From positions 4,737,501 through 4,801,500 of the forward strand of contig NZ_CP089981.1 in the NCBI RefSeq assembly GCF_021389975.1: 64,000 nt of DNA. The letters run 5' to 3'. The stretch is from Fulvivirga ulvae (GTDB lineage Bacteria > Bacteroidota > Bacteroidia > Cytophagales > Cyclobacteriaceae). Positions 48,013 to 57,223 of this stretch are shown in pieces (position 1 is the stretch's first letter; the number at the start of each line of letters is the position of its first letter). Both the position numbers and the translations under genes were made by a program. Under the pieces are notes generated by a model. That model searched no databases, had not been told where the DNA came from, and saw only the letters and a list, made by a program, of their open reading frames with translations.

Positions 48013-48394
48013 ATGAAGCAAATAATTTTAATTTTATTGATCTTACCCTCAAGGGTTGCACACAAAAACGAACACAGCATTTACAGACGAAGAAGCTGGG
48101 GTAGCCGGCATGGATTACCTGCGTTCAGGAGTAAAGGAACCGGGAACGGTATATGACCTATATATTAATAACTACCCTTTCTACCTTCCGGAAAAATTCC
48201 GATTGGTCAACAATGTAGTATATTTTTCGATTAGAGACTCCTGGAATATAGGCTGGAGCCATGCCAGTACTTTGATCAACCGGTTTCCAAACCTTAAAAT
48301 ACTAAACTTTGTATCCAACAATTTTGTAGAGGTTCTTGCCGAATACGCTTATTTCGTTTTATTAGTAAGAAGAAATATGGCTCTAATAGCTTAA
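48013..48394 (+). pseudogene. Frameshifted leucine-rich-repeat protein remnant
   Basis: ATG 48013 starts an export-signal-like segment (MKQIILILLILPSRVAHKNE) that leaves frame after about 20 residues. From about 48065 a second frame continues with TDEEAGVAGMDYLRSGVKEP, VYDLYINNYPFYLPE and INRFPNLKILNFVSNNF. The order secretion signal, then a segment like TDLEEALKNPxKVYxLDLSNN, then L-x-x-L-x-x-L repeats is that of small secreted LRR proteins of Bacteroidota. Only one or two repeats remain before the stop. The likely state is a truncated, frameshifted gene. Confidence 0.5.
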
Positions 48395-48704
48395 TATAAA
48401 AAATATAACTTTTCATTTAACTTTTTAGAACTATAAAGCTATATTGCCCGCTTGCAAAAAAGGCAACTCCTTTTTTTACATGGATAGTGGCTGAAAGTCA
48501 GAGTGCTTATGCGATTTTGAATTTTTAAAATCCTGATAATCAGTAATCTGGAAATGTTTTTCATTTTGGTGTCTAAAAAAGAATTTTTATAATGGTTACC
48601 TAATGAAGGAGGGCTGTATGCATTACATTATTACAAGATATAATTAAAATTAACATTTAATTTAGCCTTTGATTTAACCAAAAACCAATAATTATTCACG
48701 ACTT
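48395..48704. other. AT-rich upstream region of the FISUMP lipoprotein gene
   Basis: These 310 bp contain no gene I can support. The region is AT-rich and probably holds the promoter of the gene at 48705, but no good consensus is visible. Confidence 0.35.
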
Positions 48705-49724
48705 ATGAAGCGACATTTACTTTCACTGATTTTTTCGGCTTTTGTATTAACGGCGATGCTCTCTTTAGCATCATGTGGTGGAGATGATGATGGACCCACT
48801 CCCGATCCTTGCTTAAACACCACTTTGGCTGTATCTGCTACTTCTGATGTATTTGATATTACAGCTACTGGCTCCGGAGGGGAATCTCCATATGAGTTCT
48901 CTGTTGATGGTACAAGCTTCCAAAGCTCAGGGACTTTTGAGGATCTAGATCCTAAAGAATATACCGTTACAATAAAAGATGCTAATGAGTGTACCAACAC
49001 CACAAAGGTAACTGTAGATGATGTGTGCGCAGATTTGGCCGTTACCGCTGCTGTGGAAGAATATACTGTTGAAGCAACTGCAACTGGAGGAACCTCTCCT
49101 TACGAATACTCATTGGATGGATCTACTTTTCAGACATCTACAACTTTTGCTGATGTTGCTGCTACTGATTACACTTTGACGGTTAAAGATGCTAATTCTT
49201 GTACGGCAACTGTTGCTATTACCGCTTCTGATTTGGAGACGTTGCTTGATGAGCGCGATGGACAGCGATATAAGTTTGTGACCATAGGTGATCAGGTTTG
49301 GATGGCTGAAAATCTTAATGTAGCTTCTGATACGGCCAGGTATTGCTATGATAATGTAGCTGCTAATTGTGATGAATATGGCGCAATGTATTCTTGGTAT
49401 GCTGCTCAAGTGGCCGCTCCTGATGGATGGCATTTGCCCTCCAAAGCTGAATGGGATGAATTGGAAACTGAACTTGGAGGAAATTCCATTGCGGCCGAGA
49501 AACTTGTTGTTGGAGGGAGCTCTGGTTTTGAAGGAGCTTTGGTCGGTAGAAGAAAGGAAGATAATACATACGCTGGATTGGATGCTGTAGTGATTTATTG
49601 GGCAAGTGATGAGTCATCTGATACTGATGCGCAAAACTTTATTCTTCAAGAAGATGCAGCTTCAGTTAATATAGCGGGAAGTGATAAAGATCGAGGATTA
49701 TATATAAGGTGTATTAAAAATTAA
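48705..49724 (+). CDS. Lipoprotein with two SprB-type repeats and a FISUMP domain
   Basis: The 339-residue protein has a lipoprotein signal ending LSLASC (Cys24) followed by a GGDDDG linker typical of surface lipoproteins in Bacteroidota. Two SprB-like repeats of about 65 residues follow (GSGGESPYEFSVDGTSFQSS and ATGGTSPYEYSLDGSTFQTS). The C-terminal half is a FISUMP domain (about 178-339): YKFVTIGDQVWMAENLNVAS, GAMYSWYAAQ, DGWHLPSKAEWDELE, and GLYIRCIKN at the end. The fold is related to C-type-lectin-like domains and suggests ligand binding. It lies 51 bp upstream of the giant T9SS protein gene and may be co-transcribed. Confidence 0.88.
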   Translation: MKRHLLSLIFSAFVLTAMLSLASCGGDDDGPTPDPCLNTTLAVSATSDVFDITATGSGGESPYEFSVDGTSFQSSGTFEDLDPKEYTVTIKDANECTNTTKVTVDDVCADLAVTAAVEEYTVEATATGGTSPYEYSLDGSTFQTSTTFADVAATDYTLTVKDANSCTATVAITASDLETLLDERDGQRYKFVTIGDQVWMAENLNVASDTARYCYDNVAANCDEYGAMYSWYAAQVAAPDGWHLPSKAEWDELETELGGNSIAAEKLVVGGSSGFEGALVGRRKEDNTYAGLDAVVIYWASDESSDTDAQNFILQEDAASVNIAGSDKDRGLYIRCIKN

Positions 49725-49775
49725 TATTAGAGCCTTTAAATCTCAAAAGTTTCAGAGAGTTTTTCTTGAAATATA

Positions 49776-52700
49776 ATGATCAAATTCATGAGTAACTATA
49801 TAAGACTGTCCGTATTAATCTTAATTTGCTTTATTGTTTCATCTTTTACTGGTAAAAACATAGGTGGCACAAATGGTTATTTTGCTGCTTCAATAACAGC
49901 TAGTAATGTTAGTAATATAACTTCCTCATCTGCTACAGCAGGAGGAGAATCATTATCAACTGACGGAACGATCACTGAAAAGGGAGTATACTACAAGGAA
50001 TCTTCAATATTATCACTCATTACTGGGGCAACAAAAGTTGCTGCAACAGGTGGTGGTACCGCTTCTTTTTCTGTGGCATTGACAGGTTTGGATCCCGAAA
50101 CAAATTACTTTTACGTTGCATATGCAATTGATGCAGATGGAGAGATTTATAGTGCTAATGAGATTGATTTTTGGACCCTAGCTGTTTCTCCAAGTACTTA
50201 TCCAGCTACTTTTTCAGCATCTGCCAATTCATCCAGTTCAATTTCTATAACTTACGAATCTATTGATGATTTTGGGGGTGCAGATGGTTACATTATTATT
50301 AAAACTACTGGAACGTTTGATTTTTCAATGATAACTGATGGTGTCGCGCCGAGTAGTTTAGCTGGGGTGGAGTTGGTTGACCATGTTACAGATGAGTTTC
50401 AAACCTCTACAGACGATATTAGTTTAGATCCCGAAACTTCATACTCTTATGCAATCATTCCCTACAATGTAGGTTCAGATGATGCAACCTACAATTACTT
50501 TACAGGAGGGGCCGTTCCAACCGCTTCTGCCACTACGGATCCGTTAGCAGCACCGGCGAATTTAAGTGCATCTGCAATTACTGCCAATGGATTTGATATC
50601 AATTGGGATGATGAGCCGGAAGCTGATTCATATGATTGGGATGTTTCCGAGGCAAGTGACTTTTCAACCACCTTGGCGAGTTACACTAATCAGTCGACAA
50701 CAAGTACAGGTTCGGCAATTACGGAATCAATTAGCAGCCTTAGCTCCGGTGTTACTTACTATTTTCGAGTAAGGTCCGTTAAGGGTACTTTTACCAGTGA
50801 TTATGTGACATCCAGTCAGGTTACGACACCAGAAGTTCCAACAGGAATGTCAGCAACCAATGCCATACCGGATGGTTTCACCTTGTCTTGGAATGCGGTA
50901 ACAGGCGCAACTAATTATGATGTTCAAATTTCATCCAGTGCAACCGCTTTTTCTAGTAATTTAATTGTGGGTTATAATCCTATTAATACAACAACGAATA
51001 GTCTGGCAGTAAGTGATGCCACTAAGTTTTCAGCAAATACGACATATTTTTTCAGAGTACGGGCTAAAAACGGAGGTATTCAAAGTAGTTATTCCACTAT
51101 TACTTCAGCAACTACAGCTGCTGATTTGGAAGTTTATCTGGCAACTACTGAACCTGATTTAGAAATATGTTCAGGAGACAATGTGTCTTTTTATGCTTTT
51201 GGGGCGACAACTTATCAATTTTTTGTCGGTGCCCAGTTGAGAGGTACGAATAGCACTTTTTCAATTGATAATTTGCAGAATAACGATGTAGTTTCAGTAA
51301 ATGGTACGACCGGGGCAAGTGTAGCTTCGGCCTCGTTAGGGCCCTTTACCGTTCATGATTTACCAATAGCCAGTTTATCAGGATCTAACCCATCATTTTT
51401 TATTGAGGATGATCCAGTGTCTCTGGAAGATTATATTACTTACTCTGGTGGTACGTTATCCGTTTCGGGTACAGGAGTAGCTAAAGGTGCTGATGGATAT
51501 AAATTTTATCCGGAGATAGCCGGCGAAGATAATCATGAGATCATTTACTCAGTGAAATCTCCCGATGGGTGTATAAGAGAAATACCCATGAATATTGATG
51601 TATTTGCAGGGGCGTTGACATTATCGGGTAGATATTGCAGCAATTTATCTACTACAACAATTACTGTAAATCTTGATTTAATACCTGAAGGTAAAATCTA
51701 TCAAAGGTTACGGTTTTTGCATAATGGAATAGAGATTAATGATCCATCAATCTATGAAAGTACGTCAAATTATCAATATACTTTTCATCCGGCAGAAGCC
51801 CATGCCGCCGGGATGGAGTCAGTTGAAGTTCAGGTGATAGTGGTGTCTGTAGATGAGTGTGATTCGAGACATTCTAATTACCCACTGGATTGCTCTGACA
51901 TCATGGATGATCCATGCCATCCGGATAACCCTGGCCCTGATAGTGAGTGTACAGACTGTAGTCTTAATCCGTCCAGTTGTAGTGTATGTGATCCAAGGCA
52001 CTCAAATTATCCCTTAGATTGCAGCACGGTAATGAACAATCCATGTCACCCTGATCACCCGTCATACCCAGGTAGTTGTAGCAATTGCGATACACGAAAT
52101 CCCAACTATCCTACTAGTTGCGATGCAGTTATGAATAACCCATGTCACCCTGATAACCCATCATATCCGGGCAGCTGTAGTGACTGTGATACACGAAATC
52201 CTAATTATCCGTATAGCTGTGATAATGTTATGAACAATCCATGTCATCCGGATAACCCAAGTTACCCAAGTGGATGTGATATTGGTCCGGATCCCTGCTA
52301 TAAGCTCGAAGCTGGGCGTATAATTGATTGCCAGCTACAGCGCATGGAAGAGGCTAGAGTACAAAGGATTGCTAAAAGATCTGCTATGCTAATGGAGTAT
52401 AATAAACTGGCATTCCCTCAATTGTATGCTCTTGCCTCGGATGAAGAAGTGTTCCAATCTAAAGAAACTAATATAATTACCCCTGAAATTGGAGAAGTAA
52501 CTTCTCTTAATGAATTCTATTGTGCCAATTCCGGTAATGTTCTTTTGGAAGGCACCTTTTCCGGTAATTTTAGCGGGACAAATGTTGAAAAAGTCGGTGA
52601 ACAATTCTTTTATAAACCAAGCGAGGCGATTATTCCAAATGGGGAAGCTTATGTTAATGATACTATTGTATATTCTTATTTTGATAACGGAGGATGTGCT

Positions 52701-55193
52701 AATAGTGTAGAGGCATATGTGAAAGTTTACGAGCTGCCGCCTTCACCAATTGTTGATGATATTGTTTTGTGTCAGGGAGATACTCCTGAGAATTTCATTA
52801 TTCAGAACCCTGTGACGGGAAGCTCTGTAATCTGGTATAGCGATGCTGACCTGACAACACCAGTAGGTAGCGGCACTGTTTTCAATTCGGGGTTAAGTAC
52901 AACAAGCCCTGGAAGCGCCACATTTTATGTTACTCAGGGAGTAAACGGGTGCCAGAGTCTTTCGGATACAGTTAGTATTTTGGTCAATTCATTGCCTAAT
53001 GGTTTAGCAATGCATGGGCTTTCAAATACAACATATTGTAATGATTATCAAGAACCAATCCCGCTTATTGCTGAGCCAGCTCCTGTGCCCGGAACTTCAG
53101 CAGCATTTATTATAGGAAATGCGGTACTGCAAAGGTATGATACTATTTCAGCGACAGTTTCGGACGACGGAACTCTGGGCGTAGCCTCATTTGTACCTGC
53201 AGATTTTGGAATTGGGGTTTATAAAATTCATTACAGGTTTATTAATGAAAAAGGCTGTGTTAACGAGTCGGCGACCGAAACCGTCAATCTTGTTAATTTT
53301 AAACCAACTGTTGACTTTGGTGTCTCGAGAATTCGTGAAGGAGAACAGACCTTCTTCAAAGGAGATGATGCTATAATTGATAACTTATCATCTGCTGGTC
53401 AGGTTCTGGACTCTGTCTTTTGGGATTTTGGAGGAGAGGCGACTGCTTCGGACGGTAGTAATATTGATAGCTTGTATAGACATCAATTCTCAGGAGCTGG
53501 GGTCTATGGCGTTACTTATTCAATTCTGACAGAAAGCTTTTGCTCAGGACAAATCACTAAGAAGGTTGGTATATTCCCGGTAATCGAGGTATCCGATGAT
53601 AATTTCTATTTTGAGAGTTTTGAGGGGGCTTCTCATGGCTGGATCGAAAGTGAAAAATTGGAATTAGGTAATGCATCCAGTTGGTCATTGAGTACCCCGC
53701 AGGGTGATACAATTATAGGTGCTGCTTCCGGAGCTAATGCATGGATTACCAATGCAGGTGAGGATGTATCCGGAAATCCTAACAACTCTTACAACAAAAG
53801 TGAGGATTCCTGGATAGAAGGACCATGCTTCTATATTAATGACTTAAGCAGGCCTGTTCTTTCCTTAAAAATCTGGTCTGATACAGAAGATGGGTTCGAT
53901 GGGGCAGTGGTTGAGTATTCTATTGGAGACACAACTCAATGGAATACACTGGGAAGTATTGATGAAGGGTTGGAGTGGTACAATACTCAGGGACTTGTTG
54001 GATCACCTGGTAACCAGAGTGGGGCGAGCTTTGGATGGTCAGGTAAACTTCATGGCGATTGGACGCTGGCAAAGTTCCCTTTGGACGAAATACATGCTGA
54101 AGCTGGTAATAAACCCGTTCGTTTCAGGGTTGCTTTTGCGAGTACCAGTGATAATCCTTTTGGTAAAACTTTCGATGGGTTTGCCTTTGATGATTTCTCC
54201 ATTGAAAGCAGGAACCGTGTAGTTCTCCTGGAGCATTTTACGAATATGTCCAGCACAGAATCCCGAAATGAGGACAGCAGATTGCGAACTTTTGTGGAAG
54301 GAAGAAACCAGGAAGTTATAGATATCCAATACCATACATCATTCCCGGGTGCGGATCCTTTGAACCAGTTTAATAAAGCTGATCCTAGTGCAAGAGCATT
54401 ACACTATGCCATTGCAGAAGTGCCAAGAACGGTTATGGATGGTATATATGGTGTGTATTATAAGAATGAGCCGTTCTTCAGAGATAGTTGGGGTGTTAAC
54501 GCTTATAATACAAGGGCGTTGATATCAGCTCCATTTAATATTAATGTTCTACTAGGTGATGATGTTTCTACCACTTTGGAGGTTACTGTTGAAATTAGCA
54601 AAAATACTACTGCGGAACCTATTGAGGGTAATTTGATAGTGCAACTTGCCGTGGTAGAACGTCAGGTAACCGTAGATGGAAATACTTACTACAATGTGGT
54701 GAGGCAATTATTACCTAATGCTGCAGGTAATCGACTTTTTGGTGACTGGCAGACTGACGATTCTCGTGTAGAACGCGTGATCCAAACCTGGAACCCTGCG
54801 GTTGAGCCGGATGATTCAGAGTTTATGATCGTTGCTTCCTTGTATAATGAGAAAAGCAAGGAGGTATATCAGGCGGCATTTATGAGTATACCTGCCAGCA
54901 AAATGCCTCCTATGGCTAAGGTAACAGGGGTAGATGATCTCTTAAGTAAGGAAGGCATCTATTTGTTCCCGAACCCGACAGAGAAAGAAATCAATATGCT
55001 CTTCCCTGCTCCATTAAATGAGGAATATACATTAACAGTTTATGATTTGCACGGCGTAGAAGTGTACAGAGGAACTGTTAGGAGAGGTGCAGATAAAGCT
55101 ACGTTAAATACGGAGACTTACTCGAGTGGAGTATACTCTATAAGATTGAATAGTAGTACTGATCAGGTGATCAGGAGGTTTGTAAAGAAGTAA
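49776..55193 (+). CDS. Giant T9SS-exported multidomain surface protein
   Basis: The 1805-residue protein has an N-terminal signal (about residues 5-28), fibronectin-III-type domains (about 260-450: SGVTYYFRVRSVKGTF, NTTYFFRVRAKNGGI), a Cys-rich tandem repeat (about 700-840), Ig-like/PKD-like domains (such as FDFGGEATASDGSN), and an Omp28-like region (about 1480-1720: VVLLEHFTNMSSTESRNEDS, EVPRTVMDGIYGVYY). The last 75 residues are a type A sorting domain (GIYLFPNPTEKEINMLFPAP, SSGVYSIRLNSSTDQVIRRF, ending VKK). It would be exported by T9SS and anchored or released at the surface, probably in adhesion. A terminator follows 20 bp past the stop. No adjacent T9SS machinery genes are present. Confidence 0.93.
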   Translation: MIKFMSNYIRLSVLILICFIVSSFTGKNIGGTNGYFAASITASNVSNITSSSATAGGESLSTDGTITEKGVYYKESSILSLITGATKVAATGGGTASFSVALTGLDPETNYFYVAYAIDADGEIYSANEIDFWTLAVSPSTYPATFSASANSSSSISITYESIDDFGGADGYIIIKTTGTFDFSMITDGVAPSSLAGVELVDHVTDEFQTSTDDISLDPETSYSYAIIPYNVGSDDATYNYFTGGAVPTASATTDPLAAPANLSASAITANGFDINWDDEPEADSYDWDVSEASDFSTTLASYTNQSTTSTGSAITESISSLSSGVTYYFRVRSVKGTFTSDYVTSSQVTTPEVPTGMSATNAIPDGFTLSWNAVTGATNYDVQISSSATAFSSNLIVGYNPINTTTNSLAVSDATKFSANTTYFFRVRAKNGGIQSSYSTITSATTAADLEVYLATTEPDLEICSGDNVSFYAFGATTYQFFVGAQLRGTNSTFSIDNLQNNDVVSVNGTTGASVASASLGPFTVHDLPIASLSGSNPSFFIEDDPVSLEDYITYSGGTLSVSGTGVAKGADGYKFYPEIAGEDNHEIIYSVKSPDGCIREIPMNIDVFAGALTLSGRYCSNLSTTTITVNLDLIPEGKIYQRLRFLHNGIEINDPSIYESTSNYQYTFHPAEAHAAGMESVEVQVIVVSVDECDSRHSNYPLDCSDIMDDPCHPDNPGPDSECTDCSLNPSSCSVCDPRHSNYPLDCSTVMNNPCHPDHPSYPGSCSNCDTRNPNYPTSCDAVMNNPCHPDNPSYPGSCSDCDTRNPNYPYSCDNVMNNPCHPDNPSYPSGCDIGPDPCYKLEAGRIIDCQLQRMEEARVQRIAKRSAMLMEYNKLAFPQLYALASDEEVFQSKETNIITPEIGEVTSLNEFYCANSGNVLLEGTFSGNFSGTNVEKVGEQFFYKPSEAIIPNGEAYVNDTIVYSYFDNGGCANSVEAYVKVYELPPSPIVDDIVLCQGDTPENFIIQNPVTGSSVIWYSDADLTTPVGSGTVFNSGLSTTSPGSATFYVTQGVNGCQSLSDTVSILVNSLPNGLAMHGLSNTTYCNDYQEPIPLIAEPAPVPGTSAAFIIGNAVLQRYDTISATVSDDGTLGVASFVPADFGIGVYKIHYRFINEKGCVNESATETVNLVNFKPTVDFGVSRIREGEQTFFKGDDAIIDNLSSAGQVLDSVFWDFGGEATASDGSNIDSLYRHQFSGAGVYGVTYSILTESFCSGQITKKVGIFPVIEVSDDNFYFESFEGASHGWIESEKLELGNASSWSLSTPQGDTIIGAASGANAWITNAGEDVSGNPNNSYNKSEDSWIEGPCFYINDLSRPVLSLKIWSDTEDGFDGAVVEYSIGDTTQWNTLGSIDEGLEWYNTQGLVGSPGNQSGASFGWSGKLHGDWTLAKFPLDEIHAEAGNKPVRFRVAFASTSDNPFGKTFDGFAFDDFSIESRNRVVLLEHFTNMSSTESRNEDSRLRTFVEGRNQEVIDIQYHTSFPGADPLNQFNKADPSARALHYAIAEVPRTVMDGIYGVYYKNEPFFRDSWGVNAYNTRALISAPFNINVLLGDDVSTTLEVTVEISKNTTAEPIEGNLIVQLAVVERQVTVDGNTYYNVVRQLLPNAAGNRLFGDWQTDDSRVERVIQTWNPAVEPDDSEFMIVASLYNEKSKEVYQAAFMSIPASKMPPMAKVTGVDDLLSKEGIYLFPNPTEKEINMLFPAPLNEEYTLTVYDLHGVEVYRGTVRRGADKATLNTETYSSGVYSIRLNSSTDQVIRRFVKK
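51987..52283 (+). repeat. Three 99-bp tandem repeats encoding a Cys-rich motif
   Basis: Units begin at Cys codons at 51987, 52086 and 52185, exactly 99 bp apart. Each encodes 33 residues of the form CD-x-R-x-x-NYP-x-x-C-x-x-VMNNPCHPD-x-PSYP. A more divergent unit precedes them near 51861. Four Cys per unit suggest disulfide-linked or metal-binding modules. Confidence 0.9.
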
Positions 55194-55212
55194 CAGAGAT
55201 TATATATGTCAG

Positions 55213-55242
55213 AGCCGCTTTCCTATGGGAGGCGGCTTTTTT
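55213..55242 (+). terminator. Intrinsic terminator after the giant T9SS gene
   Basis: AGCCGCTTTCC (55213-55223) pairs with GGGAGGCGGCT (55227-55237) including two G-U pairs, followed by TTTTT. It separates the T9SS gene from the first effector module. Confidence 0.85.
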
Positions 55243-55359
55243 ATGAAAGTGTGTTCGGTACAAATGTTTTATCTTGTTGATGGTCCGTTTGCAGCAGACT
55301 TATCATAATCAGATTTGAAATAAATGTAAATTCATTGCCTTAATAAATTACTAATTAAA

Positions 55360-55390
55360 TTCTATTTCTAGGGCTGGGTTTATATATTAG
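55360..55390 (+). promoter_or_regulatory. Promoter-like block of effector module 1
   Basis: This 31-nt block shares 22-23 identical positions, without gaps, with 58059-58089 in front of the second effector. It ends in TTTATATATTAG, whose TATATTAG part is close to the Bacteroidota -7 consensus TAnnTTTG. It ends 23 nt before the ATG, exactly as in module 2. Confidence 0.6.
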
Positions 55391-55413
55391 TACGGCAGGC
55401 ATATTCCAAAACT

Positions 55414-57219
55414 ATGCAAGACAACCTATTCCAAAACCAACAACAGCCTTCGGCTAATCTGGGCAAGAAGGCAAGTAACCTTGATAAGGATAATTTACTT
55501 CCGAGCTCAAAGCGACCCAATATTAATGGTAAGGCGGGGTTTAACCCGGTATCTGCCTCTTTAGGCCAGGCTTTTGATGGCTTGGGTAAAGGCTTATCTT
55601 CTTTTTCGGGTGCAGTTTCCACCCAGTCTATAGGCAGCCAGCCGGTTCAGAGAAAAGATAGTATGGAAGAGGAAGAAGGTAAGGTGCAGCTTAAGATAAA
55701 CCCCAATCTTTCGGGAAATAAAATGGCTACAGGAACTTCCACAGACATACCCATACAAGCCAAAACGAATGGCACTCTGAGCGGCAGCTCATTTGGAGCA
55801 TTTATTCAAAAAAAAGCTATACCTGTTAACGATGATGCTAACCTGGAACAGGAAGCTGATGTAATGGGAGTAAAAGCAGCCCGTAATGAAAGGGTAAGCA
55901 TAGGGGGAGCAGCAGCTCTGGCACCAACTGTACAAAAGAAAGCAGTGGTGCAGCGCCAGACAGGAGAACAGGCACTGGATCGTATAGCTTCGCAGCAGGC
56001 AATATATGAGTACGCCGCCCATCATTTGGTTTATCAACAGGAAGGTTCGCAAATCCAGCAGAAAGAATATCGAATGTTGATTTCATCTGGCTATAATCCG
56101 GATAAAATACAGTGGTATGGTTTGTCCACTGGAGCTCAAATTGGTTTTCAAGCTGTTTTAATACCATCAAGGACAGGTGAAAAAAATCACATTCTTGCGA
56201 TAAGAGGGACTGTCCCTGGAGGAAGTTCTGAAGAGTTATTGACAATTTATACAGATTTGGATCCTCAAACAGTTGGAGCTACTCAATTTGCAACAAACAG
56301 GATGTTGATTGAGCGTATTTTAGAGGAAGCCGACGGGATGGTTGATGTTACCGGTCATAGTCTTGGAGGTGCAATGGCTCAACATATTGCAGTTAATTTT
56401 TCCGGACATGTAGGGAATGTAGCAACATTTCAATCACCCGGTATAGATCAAGAATCTGTGGATCGTTTTAATAATCTACCTGAAAATGAACGTCCGGAAG
56501 TAGTTCATCATATCGTTACTGGCGATATTGTTGACAAAGCAGGTGATGCTAGCTTGCCAGGAGATGTTTTTGAACATGATTTTGGAGCGTCACTTGATGT
56601 TAGGGTTTTATTAAATACTTTGACAACTTCTATTACTGAGATAAAAGCTGACATTACTCTTTTTAATCAGACGGTTAGAGAGATCCTTGATATTATTAGG
56701 CCTCAGCTACGTACACCAATAGGTTCTTTTAGAGACTTAGGAGAGCTTTATCAGAAGATTCAACTGCTATCAGTTATAAAAAATCGTATACAGCAGAATG
56801 TTCAGGAATTACGAGCATACTTATCCTCCACCGCTTCCACGATTGGAGAGTCTCATGGTACTCATGTTTTTGGAGCTTCTCATTTCAATAGCATGAGGTC
56901 GGAAATTGGGATGGATGACAGTGTCATGGGAGCAAACCTTGAGAGAGGTGCAGATGTGTCTCACTATGAATCTTACCCTCATCAGGAGCAAAGAGCGGTG
57001 GCAGAACCGATGAGACAAAGTGCGGGTAGGGCCTTGCAAAATATATTTAGAGCTTATATTTCTGTGGTACAAACCTATGAGTCCACTGTAGATCGTTACA
57101 ATAGGTTTAAACAAGGAGCCAGTAATGCTTGGGATGGTTTTACGCAAGGGGTTAGAGATGGTATGAGTGCTGCCAGAGACAGAATTAACAGAGCTTGGGA
57201 CTGGGTTACAAATTGGTAA
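55414..57219 (+). CDS. Candidate eCIS effector: leader plus partial DUF4157 flanks and class 3 lipase domain
   Basis: The 601-residue protein starts with a leader (MQDNLFQNQQQ, SNLDKDNL, GKAGFNPV) shared with the next effector. Residues 137-155 (VNDDANLEQEADVMGVKAA) match the tail of the DUF4157 domain, but the HExxH-containing core is absent. A lipase_3-type alpha/beta hydrolase occupies about 190-500: oxyanion-type AIRGTVPGG, nucleophile S316 in TGHSLGGAMAQH, candidate Asp371 (TGDIVDKAG) and His near 481-485 (ESHGTHVFG). It lacks a signal peptide, which fits loading into a CIS from the cytoplasm. It would hydrolyse lipids in a target cell. A lipoprotein gene starts 4 bp after it. Confidence 0.8.
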   Translation: MQDNLFQNQQQPSANLGKKASNLDKDNLLPSSKRPNINGKAGFNPVSASLGQAFDGLGKGLSSFSGAVSTQSIGSQPVQRKDSMEEEEGKVQLKINPNLSGNKMATGTSTDIPIQAKTNGTLSGSSFGAFIQKKAIPVNDDANLEQEADVMGVKAARNERVSIGGAAALAPTVQKKAVVQRQTGEQALDRIASQQAIYEYAAHHLVYQQEGSQIQQKEYRMLISSGYNPDKIQWYGLSTGAQIGFQAVLIPSRTGEKNHILAIRGTVPGGSSEELLTIYTDLDPQTVGATQFATNRMLIERILEEADGMVDVTGHSLGGAMAQHIAVNFSGHVGNVATFQSPGIDQESVDRFNNLPENERPEVVHHIVTGDIVDKAGDASLPGDVFEHDFGASLDVRVLLNTLTTSITEIKADITLFNQTVREILDIIRPQLRTPIGSFRDLGELYQKIQLLSVIKNRIQQNVQELRAYLSSTASTIGESHGTHVFGASHFNSMRSEIGMDDSVMGANLERGADVSHYESYPHQEQRAVAEPMRQSAGRALQNIFRAYISVVQTYESTVDRYNRFKQGASNAWDGFTQGVRDGMSAARDRINRAWDWVTNW

Positions 57220-57223
57220 TAAG

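Noticed and set aside
51987..52283. Regular 99-bp repeats as a CRISPR-like array
   Set aside because: The repeats are in frame inside a long coding sequence and encode a conserved Cys-rich motif; there are no spacers or cas genes.
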